A stretch of 64,000 nucleotides of DNA from Paenibacillus albus (GCF_003952225.1 NZ_CP034437.1:3982501-4046500), one strand, 5' to 3'. Positions 1 through 7,419 are shown, counted from the stretch's first letter. Notes: generated from the sequence alone by a model not told the origin. A program made the numbers and translations.

Positions 1-110
1 AAGTAACCAATCTGTCACGGTACTTACAGGCGATTTATTGCAAGCGTGACACGAATATTCCTGAGAGCTGGAGAAGTAATGCCCGGTCATTCGAACAATT
101 CAAAGATTGA
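1..110 (+). CDS. 3' end of an unrecognised gene cut by the window edge
   Basis: Read from base 3, codons stay open for 35 residues and end at TGA (108-110). The tail contains the segment RYLQAIYCKRDTNIPESW and ends in SFEQFKD, a plausible soluble C-terminus rather than random composition. The beginning lies outside the window, so length and start are unknown, and I do not recognise the family. The LysR gene follows 70 bases later. It could also be a chance open frame, because the visible stretch is short. Confidence 0.35.
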   Translation, partial: VTNLSRYLQAIYCKRDTNIPESWRSNARSFEQFKD

Positions 111-180
111 GCAGCAGGCCGTTGTGGGATAGTAAACAAGAGATAAGCAAGAGGCTTCATAAAGGAAAGGGCGGATCTAG

Positions 181-1095
181 TTGGAGCTACGACAGTTGGA
201 GTACTTTGTTGCGACCTGCGAAGAATTGCATTTTACAAGAGCGTCCGTCAAGCTGGGCATTACGCAGCCATCTTTAAGTCATCAAATTAAGGTGCTTGAA
301 GATGAAATTGGTGTACCGTTATTCGATCGTATCGGGAAGAAGATTGCGATAACCGAGGCAGGGATGATTCTCTATAGGCAGAGTAAATTGGCTTTTGGCA
401 ATTTAGCGAGTGCCAAAGAGCAAATTGGGGAGCTTCAGCAAATCGAACGCGGCACGCTTTCGATCGGAGCGCTTCCAGGCGAGCTGAACCAGTTGGTCTC
501 GTCCTTGCTGCTTGAATTTCATCGCGAATATCCGAAAGTTCGCATTAAAATCTTCGGAGTCGAAGACGTTGCAGATCTTGTATTAAATAACCAATTGGAT
601 TTAGCCGTTACGATTCTTCCGATCGAGAATGAAAGGCTTCATACGATTCCGTTATATGAGGAGAAGTTTTATTTTGTGGCAACAAGCGAGCATCCCTATG
701 CAGGGCGCAGCTCCATAGATTTCGAAGAGATTATGAATGTTCCTATTGTTATGTTCCCTGAAACCCATCGCTGCCGTCAGCTGGTGGATATGACGTGCTC
801 CCGGGCCGGATTCACATTTCAGCCTCTAATTGAAACGACAACGATCGATTCGTTGTTCGGACTCGTACGCTCAGGTGCAGGCGGGACCGTATTATCAAAG
901 ACCTTGTTTGAAATGTATAACTTCGAGGACTTGCATCCCATTCCGATTCAAAACCCTACGCTGTGCCGGGAAGTGGGGATCGTGTACCACCGCGATAAAT
1001 ATATGGGGAAAGCATCGAGAGGATTTATTGATCTTCTCACCGCTCATATCAAAGTCCTGAAGCAGGACGTGGTGATGGAGAGCTGTGATCGCTAA
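181..1095 (+). CDS. LysR-family transcriptional regulator
   Basis: A 304-residue protein of normal LysR length. The N-terminal winged helix-turn-helix is clear (MELRQLEYFVATCEE, then TQPSLSHQIKVLEDEIG around residues 28-44, ending in LFDR), and an effector-binding domain of the periplasmic-binding-protein fold follows from about residue 90. It starts at TTG, with the purine-rich site AAAGGAAAGGG about 9 bases upstream; the MELRQLEYF opening is typical of the family. It lies directly upstream of, and co-directional with, the SLAC1-like transporter gene, which is its likely target. Its effector cannot be predicted from sequence. Confidence 0.93.
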   Translation: MELRQLEYFVATCEELHFTRASVKLGITQPSLSHQIKVLEDEIGVPLFDRIGKKIAITEAGMILYRQSKLAFGNLASAKEQIGELQQIERGTLSIGALPGELNQLVSSLLLEFHREYPKVRIKIFGVEDVADLVLNNQLDLAVTILPIENERLHTIPLYEEKFYFVATSEHPYAGRSSIDFEEIMNVPIVMFPETHRCRQLVDMTCSRAGFTFQPLIETTTIDSLFGLVRSGAGGTVLSKTLFEMYNFEDLHPIPIQNPTLCREVGIVYHRDKYMGKASRGFIDLLTAHIKVLKQDVVMESCDR

Positions 1096-1141
1096 AGTGC
1101 AATCATAGTTTATATCTATCATTTTCATCGTAACAACGATA

Positions 1142-1170
1142 TTGATCAATGATTATAGATTACTTAGAAT
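1142..1170 (+). promoter_or_regulatory. Sigma-A-type promoter of the SLAC1-like transporter operon
   Basis: TTGATC (1142-1147) and TAGAAT (1165-1170) are separated by 17 bases, close to the vegetative consensus. An inverted repeat ATCGT-N4-ACGAT (1127-1140) and the palindrome ATTGATCAAT (1141-1150) lie on and just upstream of the -35 box, where a LysR regulator would be expected to bind. Confidence 0.5.
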
Positions 1171-1215
1171 AAGGCATCGGAAAAATTCCGAACTGAAAGA
1201 AGGAGGGATCATTCC

Positions 1216-2199
1216 ATGCAAACCATGGCTGCCGTTCAGAAAGAAAGAAGCATCGGCTCAATTCAATTTTTACCCGTCAACCTATTCGCGGCGGTTATGG
1301 GTATCTCGGGCTTGTCACTGGCATGGAGACAAGCAAGCAAATTGTTCGGCGTTCCTACTATCATCGCAGATATTAGTGGAATGGTTGCAGTTCTTTTATT
1401 TATCGTGTTAGGGATCGGGTACATGACCAAATGGATTCTATATCCGCAGAAAGTCAAAGCCGAATTCATGCACCCTGTGTTCGGGAATTTCTTCGGAACG
1501 ATTCCGATTGCCATCCTGCTGCTGTCTTCGGTGCTTGGGAGTTACAGCCAGCAATTAGGACAAGTGATATGGATAATAGGAACCGTACTGGCTCTAGCGG
1601 CTTGCTTTGTCTTTGTTTCACGGTTATTAAATGGAAATCTCGAGCCAGTTAACAAGGTTCCGGCTTCACTGATTCCAGTGGTAGGAACGCTCGATATTCC
1701 GGTTGCCGGAGGTACGATACCTTTTCCATGGGCGCATGAAATTAATCTGTTGTCGCTTGCAATCGGCGGAGTTATAGCATTGGTATTCTTTACTCTAATC
1801 ATCTCCAGATTGATTCATCATGCCCCAATGGCAACGGGCTTAACACCTTCAATGATCATTATGATTGCTCCGTTCGAGGTTGGCTTCCTCGGGTACACGA
1901 ATTTCGTGCATGGAATTGATGCATTCGCAGGCATGTTGTTTTACTTTGGATTGTTCTTGTTCCTAGTCTTGTTCTTCAAAGTATTCAAGAAGTCAATCCC
2001 CTTTGGCGCTTCCTGGTGGGGTGTAAGCTTCCCGATTGCAGCTCTAAGCAACGCAGCTATTAAATACGCGATGCATGTGGACTCATGGCTTCTTATCGTG
2101 ATCTCGGCAATCATCCTAGCTCTATTAAGCTTGGTCATTATCGTTCTGTTTATTCGGACTTTGAAGCTGCTGTTTAATGGGAGCTTGCTTCATGGATAA
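1216..2199 (+). CDS. SLAC1/TehA-type (TDT family) membrane transporter
   Basis: A 327-residue integral membrane protein with about ten hydrophobic spans and short loops. The opening after residue 10 (FLPVNLFAAVMGISGLSLAW), the HPVFGNFFGT segment and the GYTNFVHG segment resemble the tellurite-resistance/dicarboxylate transporter and SLAC1 anion-channel family, which move anions or dicarboxylates across the cytoplasmic membrane. The site AGGAGGG (1201-1207) sits 8 bases before the ATG. The gene has its own promoter and follows a LysR gene, a common pairing for an effector-inducible transporter. The actual substrate is unknown. Confidence 0.8.
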   Translation: MQTMAAVQKERSIGSIQFLPVNLFAAVMGISGLSLAWRQASKLFGVPTIIADISGMVAVLLFIVLGIGYMTKWILYPQKVKAEFMHPVFGNFFGTIPIAILLLSSVLGSYSQQLGQVIWIIGTVLALAACFVFVSRLLNGNLEPVNKVPASLIPVVGTLDIPVAGGTIPFPWAHEINLLSLAIGGVIALVFFTLIISRLIHHAPMATGLTPSMIIMIAPFEVGFLGYTNFVHGIDAFAGMLFYFGLFLFLVLFFKVFKKSIPFGASWWGVSFPIAALSNAAIKYAMHVDSWLLIVISAIILALLSLVIIVLFIRTLKLLFNGSLLHG

Positions 2200-2230
2200 G
2201 CGTTAAAGTGACTTAAGCGTTAAAGTGACT
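2197..2230 (+). repeat. 17-bp perfect tandem repeat, two copies
   Basis: The unit TAAGCGTTAAAGTGACT occurs twice head to tail (2197-2213 and 2214-2230). The first copy supplies the TAA stop of the transporter gene; the second lies in the gap before the next gene. It looks like a simple slippage duplication. Confidence 0.9.
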
Positions 2231-2263
2231 TCGTAAACTAAGCAAGGAAAGGATGAACCTTAA

Positions 2264-2479
2264 ATGTATACAAAACTTCAATTTGACGTTGATTTTGATA
2301 ATGCGCTGCTCTTCGGTCAATATATCATGGTTGTAACGGATGCGAAGATGTCAGGCGGGGGATTGTTGGAACGCTACGACAACGATCATGTATGGATTAA
2401 TGGCAAGCCATATAGCAGAACGCAGTCATCGTTCGTACACATGCCGGCGCCTCAGATCATTAGCGGAGAATTCCTATGA
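2264..2479 (+). CDS. Small conserved-looking hypothetical protein
   Basis: A 71-residue soluble protein with a ribosome site (AAGGAAAGGATG) upstream of the ATG. I do not recognise the family. It has a run of acidic residues near the start (FDVDFDNALLF) and a compact C-terminus. Its stop overlaps the start of the next gene by four bases (ATGA), so the two are almost certainly translationally coupled, and the protein probably works with the membrane protein downstream. No signal peptide or metal-binding motif is visible. Confidence 0.7.
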   Translation: MYTKLQFDVDFDNALLFGQYIMVVTDAKMSGGGLLERYDNDHVWINGKPYSRTQSSFVHMPAPQIISGEFL

Positions 2480-3399
2480 TAGCCTGGAGCTTCCTTAAGT
2501 CAAAAGGGTTCGCAGCTGCACTAATATTGATTGTCGTTATGCTTGTTTCTGCAATAGGCTTCGATCAAAGGGATATTCTCTTCCCAGAAATTGCTGGCAT
2601 GGCGATGGGAGTAATGGTATTCCCGGTAGCGCATTGGATCAAGCGGCCTATACATCTGTGGCTCTCACCGAGCTTAGCAGCATTCTTGGGGACTACTTTA
2701 AATTATTCGCATGTAACACCGCTGCTGAAGCTATGGATTGGTTTTGTGATCATTGTCATTCTCATGCATGTATTTCGGGTGAACTTTGGACCAACCATAC
2801 CTGCTGGTTTGCTGCCGATCTTCTTAGGTCTTCATGATTACGTATTCGCAGTAGCAACAACGATCTTCACATTCGTCATCATGTTAGCTGCTTATCGAAT
2901 GAAGAAGCAACAGAAGTTACCTGACGGTGCTGCAAAATATCGCAAAATTACAGATACGGTCATTATAAGCATTGTACTATGCCTATGGATTGGTTTGGCC
3001 TTCGTAACAGATACTAAAGTGATCGTAGTTCCACCGGTATTTGCACTCATATTCGAAAGCTTTCATGCCGAGAAATTCGCTTGGAAGATGATCCCGCCAC
3101 GTTTAGCAGTATTGACGGTTGCGGCCGTACTTGCTGTGGCAGTGTGTCACTTGTTCCCAGGGTCTATCGTTTGGGTAGGCATCATCAATGTCGTAATTAC
3201 ATCGGTGCTTTGTAAATTGTTTAAGGCTCCAGTGCCAGTCGCATTCGGCGTATCGTTAATGCCATTAATATTTCCGGCTTGGGGAACATGGGGGTTTCCG
3301 CTGGGCGTCTTCATTACAACAGGGGTATTAATGTGTATTGTTGCAGCATATCGACAATATAGAAGTAGACAAGCTCTAAAACTATCTACTAGAAGGTAA
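2476..3399 (+). CDS. Polytopic membrane protein of unknown function
   Basis: A 307-residue protein with about eight to ten hydrophobic spans. A central segment (NFGPTIPAGLLPIFLGLHDY) is reminiscent of HPP-type membrane proteins, but the match is by eye and weak. The ATG overlaps the stop of the 71-residue gene, so the SLAC1-like gene, the small protein and this protein form one operon that ends at the terminator beginning at 3403. The context (LysR plus a putative anion transporter) suggests transport or membrane homeostasis, but no substrate can be inferred. Confidence 0.75.
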   Translation: MIAWSFLKSKGFAAALILIVVMLVSAIGFDQRDILFPEIAGMAMGVMVFPVAHWIKRPIHLWLSPSLAAFLGTTLNYSHVTPLLKLWIGFVIIVILMHVFRVNFGPTIPAGLLPIFLGLHDYVFAVATTIFTFVIMLAAYRMKKQQKLPDGAAKYRKITDTVIISIVLCLWIGLAFVTDTKVIVVPPVFALIFESFHAEKFAWKMIPPRLAVLTVAAVLAVAVCHLFPGSIVWVGIINVVITSVLCKLFKAPVPVAFGVSLMPLIFPAWGTWGFPLGVFITTGVLMCIVAAYRQYRSRQALKLSTRR

Positions 3400-3402
3400 G
3401 AT

Positions 3403-3434
3403 AAAACAGCCGTTCATAGGAACGGCTGTTTTTA
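3403..3434 (+). terminator. Rho-independent terminator of the transporter operon
   Basis: A perfect 13-bp stem (AAAACAGCCGTTC with GAACGGCTGTTTT) with an ATAG loop, ending in a T run. It lies immediately after the stop at 3399. Confidence 0.9.
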
Positions 3435-3459
3435 CATTCATAACGAGTTGACTGAGAAG

Positions 3460-3488
3460 TTGACAACACGGTAATCACGCTTTATGAT
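3460..3488 (+). promoter_or_regulatory. Strong promoter of the first TetR gene
   Basis: TTGACA (3460-3465) and TATGAT (3483-3488) are spaced by 17 bases, nearly perfect for sigma-A. The expected start point, near 3495, falls at the edge of the operator candidate at 3497-3517, which would suit repression by the gene's own product. Confidence 0.75.
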
Positions 3489-3496
3489 GAAATAGA

Positions 3497-3517
3497 ATGA
3501 TCGTTCGATCTAATCAT
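3497..3517. promoter_or_regulatory. Operator candidate for TetR regulator 1 (own promoter)
   Basis: GATCGTTCGATC (3499-3510) is an almost perfect palindrome inside a wider ATGAT...ATCAT inverted repeat (3497-3517). Its half CGTTCGATCTAATC reappears, inverted, in front of the downstream dehydrogenase gene. It overlaps the predicted transcription start. Confidence 0.6.
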
Positions 3518-3535
3518 GCAAGAGGAGGTGGAAGC

Positions 3536-4117
3536 ATGTTTGAACAATACAATAAGATGCAGAAAGCCGTCCTGGAGACAACTCTGAATTTGATTATTGA
3601 GAAGGAGCTGCAGGCGACATCCATGTCGCTTATCGCTAAGGAGTCCCGCGTTTCCACGGGCAACATTTATCACTACTTCAGCAGTAAAGAAGACATCATC
3701 AATGAGCTGTACAAGGCCATCGTACTATTCAATGGGGACTTCGTTACGAAGAGCCTGAAGGAAGCCGCTACATTGCAGGAGAGATTCCAGCAGGCATGGC
3801 GCAATGTTATTGAGCTAGGCAAGCAGTACCCGAATGGCTTCAGGTTCATAGAGCAGTATTCGTTCTCGCCGTACATCTATGAGCAATCCAAGCTGGAAGC
3901 TTATAAAGGCGGTTGGTGCGGGCCAATGGAGCAGCTGTACCGCGAGGCGGTTGAAGAAGGATTATTCGTCAGTCTTGATCCGCACATGATGGTGCAGATG
4001 CATTACGGCTCCTTCGTTTATCTCTTGAAGAGTCACCAGCAGAATATGCTGGAGTTGACGGAGGACGTTGCAGAGCAAGCGATACGCTTCTGCTGGAATT
4101 CGGTGAGTCGAGGGTAG
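3536..4117 (+). CDS. TetR/AcrR-family transcriptional regulator 1
   Basis: A 193-residue repressor of usual TetR length. The DNA-binding helix-turn-helix spans about residues 30-51 (SLIAKESRVSTGNIYHYFSS), and the remainder is the helical ligand-binding and dimer domain. I prefer the ATG at 3536 because AGAGGAGGTGG stands just upstream; an in-frame ATG at 3497 would lie inside the operator and lacks a ribosome site. The gene is followed after 81 bases by a short-chain dehydrogenase with a related palindrome in its leader. The likely role is sensing a small molecule and derepressing both genes. Confidence 0.9.
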   Translation: MFEQYNKMQKAVLETTLNLIIEKELQATSMSLIAKESRVSTGNIYHYFSSKEDIINELYKAIVLFNGDFVTKSLKEAATLQERFQQAWRNVIELGKQYPNGFRFIEQYSFSPYIYEQSKLEAYKGGWCGPMEQLYREAVEEGLFVSLDPHMMVQMHYGSFVYLLKSHQQNMLELTEDVAEQAIRFCWNSVSRG

Positions 4118-4161
4118 GGTTAGAACGATCAGGTTCTAACCACTTCTTTTGCATAGATTAG

Positions 4162-4175
4162 ATCGAACGTTCGAT
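4162..4175. promoter_or_regulatory. Operator candidate before dehydrogenase 1
   Basis: ATCGAACGTTCGAT is a perfect 14-bp palindrome 24 bases upstream of the dehydrogenase ATG. It shares 14 bases (inverted) with the site in the TetR promoter, so one regulator probably reads both. Confidence 0.65.
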
Positions 4176-4198
4176 TTATATAAATGGAGGTATAAACG

Positions 4199-5020
4199 AT
4201 GACTACAAAGACGATTTTTATTACAGGAACAAGCTCAGGATTGGGGAAATTGATGGCGATTCACTTTGCAAAGCTTGGTTGGAATGTAGCTGCAACGATG
4301 CGCTGCCCGGAGAAAGAAACCGAGTTAACCGCATATGAGAATATAAAAATCTTCAAGCTGGACGTTACGAACGTGGAACAAGTGCATTCGGCCATAAATG
4401 ATGCGATTTCAGCTTTTGGGAAAATCGATGTTGTTGTTAACAATGCCGGCATGGGCTCCTATGGAGCGCTGGAATTAGCCGCAGAAGATACGATTGACTG
4501 GCAGTTTGCCGTTAATGTCCGCGGTCCGATTAATGTTATCCGCAAATTCCTGCCTCACTTTAGGGCGCAAGGAGGCGGGATGTTTATTAATATCAGCTCC
4601 TTTATGGGCGTGACCACTGCCGTTCCGCTGGGCTCTCTCTATAATATGTCCAAGTTTGGACTGGAGGGCTTAACGGAAGGGCTCTATTATGAGCTCAAAC
4701 CGCTCAACATCGAGCTTCGGCTTATCGAGCAAGGCGGCTCTAAAGGTAACAATTTCGTCGACAGCATCATTTGGAACAAGGACGAGGAGATCAAGGATTA
4801 CGATAATCTGACGAATAAGGTCTCAAGCTTAATGACAAGTCGGTCAGATGACCAACTCGATGACCCTCAAACGATTGTAGATGCCATTGCGGCACAAGCA
4901 ACAGGAGCGAGCAATCAGTTCCGCACGGTCGTCGGAGAGGCGGGAAGAAGCTTACTGGCGCTTCGAAATTCGGTTCCGATTGAGAAATATCTCGAGACGA
5001 TTGCATCAAATTATGCGTGA
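4199..5020 (+). CDS. Short-chain dehydrogenase/reductase (SDR) 1
   Basis: A 273-residue classical SDR that uses NAD(P)H to oxidise or reduce a hydroxyl or carbonyl group. Visible motifs are the nucleotide-binding TGTSSGLG (residues 9-16), NNAG (81-84), the catalytic Ser near 133, and Tyr148 with Lys152 in YNMSK. The ribosome site ATGGAGGT is well placed before the ATG. The C-terminal third is longer and more polar than in many SDRs. It sits under the TetR gene upstream and ends at a terminator at 5125. The substrate is not predictable. Confidence 0.92.
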   Translation: MTTKTIFITGTSSGLGKLMAIHFAKLGWNVAATMRCPEKETELTAYENIKIFKLDVTNVEQVHSAINDAISAFGKIDVVVNNAGMGSYGALELAAEDTIDWQFAVNVRGPINVIRKFLPHFRAQGGGMFINISSFMGVTTAVPLGSLYNMSKFGLEGLTEGLYYELKPLNIELRLIEQGGSKGNNFVDSIIWNKDEEIKDYDNLTNKVSSLMTSRSDDQLDDPQTIVDAIAAQATGASNQFRTVVGEAGRSLLALRNSVPIEKYLETIASNYA

Positions 5021-5124
5021 ATACAATCTTAATTTGGATATAAGTTAGATTTCAGTTTCGTTTAAGGTTCATCAATCCGTATACTTGTACTCATGACCCC
5101 CCATTAACATAGAGCAAGACTTTG

Positions 5125-5152
5125 AACCCGCCTTCGTGGCGGGTTATTTTTT
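5125..5152 (+). terminator. Terminator after dehydrogenase 1
   Basis: Stem AACCCGCC/GGCGGGTT with a short TTCGT loop, followed by ATTTTTT. A very similar hairpin (AACCCGC/GCGGGTT) closes the second SDR gene at 7334. Confidence 0.85.
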
Positions 5153-5208
5153 GCGGATTGTACGAAATGGAGAAAATGAGTGTACAATAACAGTTAGAGG
5201 TGGGGGAA

Positions 5209-5772
5209 ATGAGCAAGAAGCAAGACATTATGACGGCAACACTCGACTTGATTCATGAAGAAGGCTTGCAGTCGGTTACTTTCGCCAAGCTGTTCAAGCG
5301 TGCGAACGTTGGATCTGGCACGATCTATAACTATTTCGCGAACAAAGAAGATTTGGTGAATGAAGTATATAAGGAGTCGCGCAACCAGATGGGGGAATAC
5401 CTCCTGCAAGGCTATGATGCGGAAGCAAGCTTGTACGAACGGTTCAAGTGTCTGCAGATGAATCGGTTGCGGTTCGGCATGCATTTTCCGAAGAGGTTTC
5501 TGTTTATCGACAGCTATTCTTTCTCGCCATATATTGCGCGTGAGCTGCGCAGCGCGGAAGATAGCTACAATTCCAGCCAAGTCGTTCAGGACTTGATCAT
5601 TGAAGGCCAAAGGCAAGGGGTCATCAAAGAAATGGATTCGCATCTGTGCCATCAGCTCGTTCACGGCATCATTTCGTCGATTCTGAAGGGCTACTACGTA
5701 GAGAAGTACCCGCTAAATGAATTGCAAATTCAGCAAATAATCGAGGCATCCTGGAAAGCGATCCTCGTATAA
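5209..5772 (+). CDS. TetR/AcrR-family transcriptional regulator 2
   Basis: A 187-residue TetR-type repressor. The helix-turn-helix is at about residues 24-48 (TFAKLFKRANVGSGTIYNYF), followed by a helical effector domain. The ATG at 5209 is preferred over a GTG at 5200, because the purine-rich AGAGGTGGGGG lies across and just after that GTG. A short inverted repeat TTGTAC (5158-5163)/GTACAA (5182-5187) flanks the likely promoter. Its N-terminal half is laid out like TetR regulator 1, including a FIxxYSFSPYI-type segment shared by both proteins, so the two are probably paralogues. Confidence 0.9.
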   Translation: MSKKQDIMTATLDLIHEEGLQSVTFAKLFKRANVGSGTIYNYFANKEDLVNEVYKESRNQMGEYLLQGYDAEASLYERFKCLQMNRLRFGMHFPKRFLFIDSYSFSPYIARELRSAEDSYNSSQVVQDLIIEGQRQGVIKEMDSHLCHQLVHGIISSILKGYYVEKYPLNELQIQQIIEASWKAILV

Positions 5773-5774
5773 TA

Positions 5775-5817
5775 ATGAGTCCAACGAACGCATTCGTGCT
5801 TCATGGACTCATTTTTG
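5775..5817 (+). terminator. Terminator after TetR regulator 2
   Basis: ATGAGTCCA (5775-5783) pairs with TGGACTCAT (5804-5812), with an inner ACGAA/TTCGT stem, followed by TTTT. Confidence 0.85.
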
Positions 5818-5825
5818 TTTACTGG

Positions 5826-5843
5826 TTGGAATATACATTCCAA
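5826..5843. promoter_or_regulatory. GGAAT-type palindrome, site 1
   Basis: TTGGAATATACATTCCAA is an 18-bp inverted repeat just upstream of the -35 box of the monooxygenase-domain gene. It is one of three near-identical sites in 600 bases. Confidence 0.75.
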
Positions 5844-5848
5844 AAATC

Positions 5849-5877
5849 TTGACCCTTTACTTAAATGAGCCTATACT
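5849..5877 (+). promoter_or_regulatory. Promoter of the monooxygenase-domain and SDR 2 unit
   Basis: TTGACC (5849-5854) and TATACT (5872-5877) with a 17-base spacer. It is bracketed by palindromes at 5826-5843 and 5885-5902, so a bound repressor would cover both sides of the polymerase site. Confidence 0.75.
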
Positions 5878-5884
5878 ACTGTCT

Positions 5885-5902
5885 GTGGAACAAACATTCC
5901 AA
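5885..5902. promoter_or_regulatory. GGAAT-type palindrome, site 2
   Basis: GTGGAACAAACATTCCAA has the same arms as site 1 with two changes in the left arm. It overlaps the expected transcription start, about 59 bases centre-to-centre from site 1. Confidence 0.7.
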
Positions 5903-6022
5903 AACGAAGAGGAGTGAAGGCCGAATTGTCCGAGAGTCTGGAGCAGTGGTATTGTCCGCCTGCATATCTCGAGCTTAAAGGAATCAAGATATAATATCTT
6001 TACACCTAGAGGAGGAACCATA

Positions 6023-6352
6023 ATGACACAAATTAAAGCAAATGAACCGATACTGACGTTTATAAATGTGTTCAAAGTAGAACCGGAAAATCAACAACGC
6101 GTAGTCGAGCTGCTGACCCAAGCAACCGAAGTATCCGTTAAATTCGCACCGGGGTTCATTTCCTGCGCACTACACAAAAGCACGGACGGAACGAAAGTCA
6201 CGATGTATGCCCAGTGGCAAAGCTTGGAGCATTATCAAGCGATGCGTGACGATCCAAGACCGCTTCCTTTCTTCCAAGAAGCTCTGACAATCGCTACATT
6301 CGAATCGGGTATGTACGACGTCGTTAAGACGTTTGAATATACAAAAGAATAA
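6023..6352 (+). CDS. Antibiotic-biosynthesis-monooxygenase (ABM) domain protein
   Basis: A 109-residue single-domain protein of the dimeric alpha/beta-barrel (ABM) fold. Typical features are the opening ITFINVFKV-like strand, the FAPGFISCALHKSTDG segment around residues 46-61, and AQWQSLEHYQAMRDD near residues 69-83. Such proteins oxidise quinone-like or polyketide aromatics without a cofactor, or degrade haem in some subfamilies. AGAGGAGG precedes the ATG. It lies between a TetR gene and an SDR gene under GGAAT-type palindromes, which fits a detoxification or quinone-handling unit. The substrate is inference only. Confidence 0.85.
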   Translation: MTQIKANEPILTFINVFKVEPENQQRVVELLTQATEVSVKFAPGFISCALHKSTDGTKVTMYAQWQSLEHYQAMRDDPRPLPFFQEALTIATFESGMYDVVKTFEYTKE

Positions 6353-6393
6353 TCAAATTGGTGAAAAAGCATTAATAATTTATCTCGCTCATA

Positions 6394-6411
6394 TTGGAAT
6401 GTATATTCCAA
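6394..6411. promoter_or_regulatory. GGAAT-type palindrome, site 3
   Basis: TTGGAATGTATATTCCAA is a perfect 18-bp palindrome 40 bases before the SDR 2 start. It matches sites 1 and 2 and suggests a second regulated promoter for that gene. Confidence 0.75.
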
Positions 6412-6451
6412 ACGACAACTCATAACCGCATGAAATTAGGAGGATACTATA

Positions 6452-7297
6452 ATGTCTAATGAATCTAAAGTATGGTTAATTACCGGCAGCTCCCGTGGTT
6501 TCGGCCGCAGTCTTGCAGAAGCTGTTTTGGCAAATGGAGATCGCTTGATCGCAACTGCCCGAAAAACAGAGCAAATTGCTGATCTCAAGCAGCGTTATGG
6601 CGACCGAGTTCAGCTTGTACAGCTCGACGTAAACCGGTACGAGCAGGCGGAAGCTGCAATCAAAGTCGCGTTCGACACGTTCGGACGTTTGGATGTACTT
6701 GTGAACAACGCCGGATACGGCAACGTTTCCGCCATCGAGGATACGTCCATGGAAGATTTTCGAGCACAAGTGGAAACGAATCTCTGGGGTGTCATCAACG
6801 TAACGAAAGCCGCTTTACCATGGCTAAGAGAACAGGGAAGCGGCCACATCATTCAATTCTCATCGGTCGGAGGACGGATCGGCGCGCCGGGTCTAGCTCC
6901 TTATCAGGCTGCAAAATGGGCCGTTGAAGGCTTCTCCGAGGTGCTGAACAAGGAAGTTAGTCCGCTTGGGATCAAGGTAACACTGATCGAGCCTGGAGGC
7001 TTCCGTACCGATTGGGCCGGCTCCTCTATGCAGCTAGCCGAGATAAGCGAACCCTACCTACCAACGGTCGGCTACATGGCTAATCATTTCCGAGAAAACA
7101 CCGGTAAAGAAAAAGGTGACCCAGCCAAAGCTGCACAAGCGATCATTACGATTGTGGGCGAACCGAATCCACCGCTTCGCTTACTGCTCGGCAGCGATGC
7201 CGTCGAGCTCGCGAATGCGATGGACAACAGCAAGCTAGAAGAAACGAAGCGGTGGGAAGAGCTTAGCCGTTCAACCGATATAGAAGCACGTTCTTAA
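6452..7297 (+). CDS. Short-chain dehydrogenase/reductase (SDR) 2
   Basis: A 281-residue classical SDR. Motifs seen: TGSSRGFG cofactor loop (residues 11-18), NNAG (85-88), catalytic Ser137/138, and Tyr151 with Lys155 in YQAAK. The ATG has TTAGGAGG upstream. The gene shares regulation with the ABM-domain gene through a palindrome 40 bases upstream and ends at a terminator from 7334. It is not closely similar to SDR 1 outside the motifs, so the two TetR/SDR units are analogous rather than a recent duplication. The substrate is unknown. Confidence 0.92.
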   Translation: MSNESKVWLITGSSRGFGRSLAEAVLANGDRLIATARKTEQIADLKQRYGDRVQLVQLDVNRYEQAEAAIKVAFDTFGRLDVLVNNAGYGNVSAIEDTSMEDFRAQVETNLWGVINVTKAALPWLREQGSGHIIQFSSVGGRIGAPGLAPYQAAKWAVEGFSEVLNKEVSPLGIKVTLIEPGGFRTDWAGSSMQLAEISEPYLPTVGYMANHFRENTGKEKGDPAKAAQAIITIVGEPNPPLRLLLGSDAVELANAMDNSKLEETKRWEELSRSTDIEARS

Positions 7298-7333
7298 TGT
7301 CTCCGATAAAGCCTGTATACTATGCTCGACCTT

Positions 7334-7362
7334 AACCCGCGTTCGCTGCGGGTTATCTTTTT
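7334..7362 (+). terminator. Terminator after SDR 2
   Basis: AACCCGC/GCGGGTT stem with a GTTCGCT loop, followed by ATCTTTTT. Confidence 0.85.
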
Positions 7363-7419
7363 GTCAACGCGCTCTAGGGCAATGCATATAAATAAGAAAA
7401 CCTTGAAGGGGTGAACATC

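Noticed and set aside
5194-5664. A 156-codon minus-strand open frame covering TetR regulator 2
   Set aside because: It overlaps almost all of a recognisable TetR gene and has no ribosome site.
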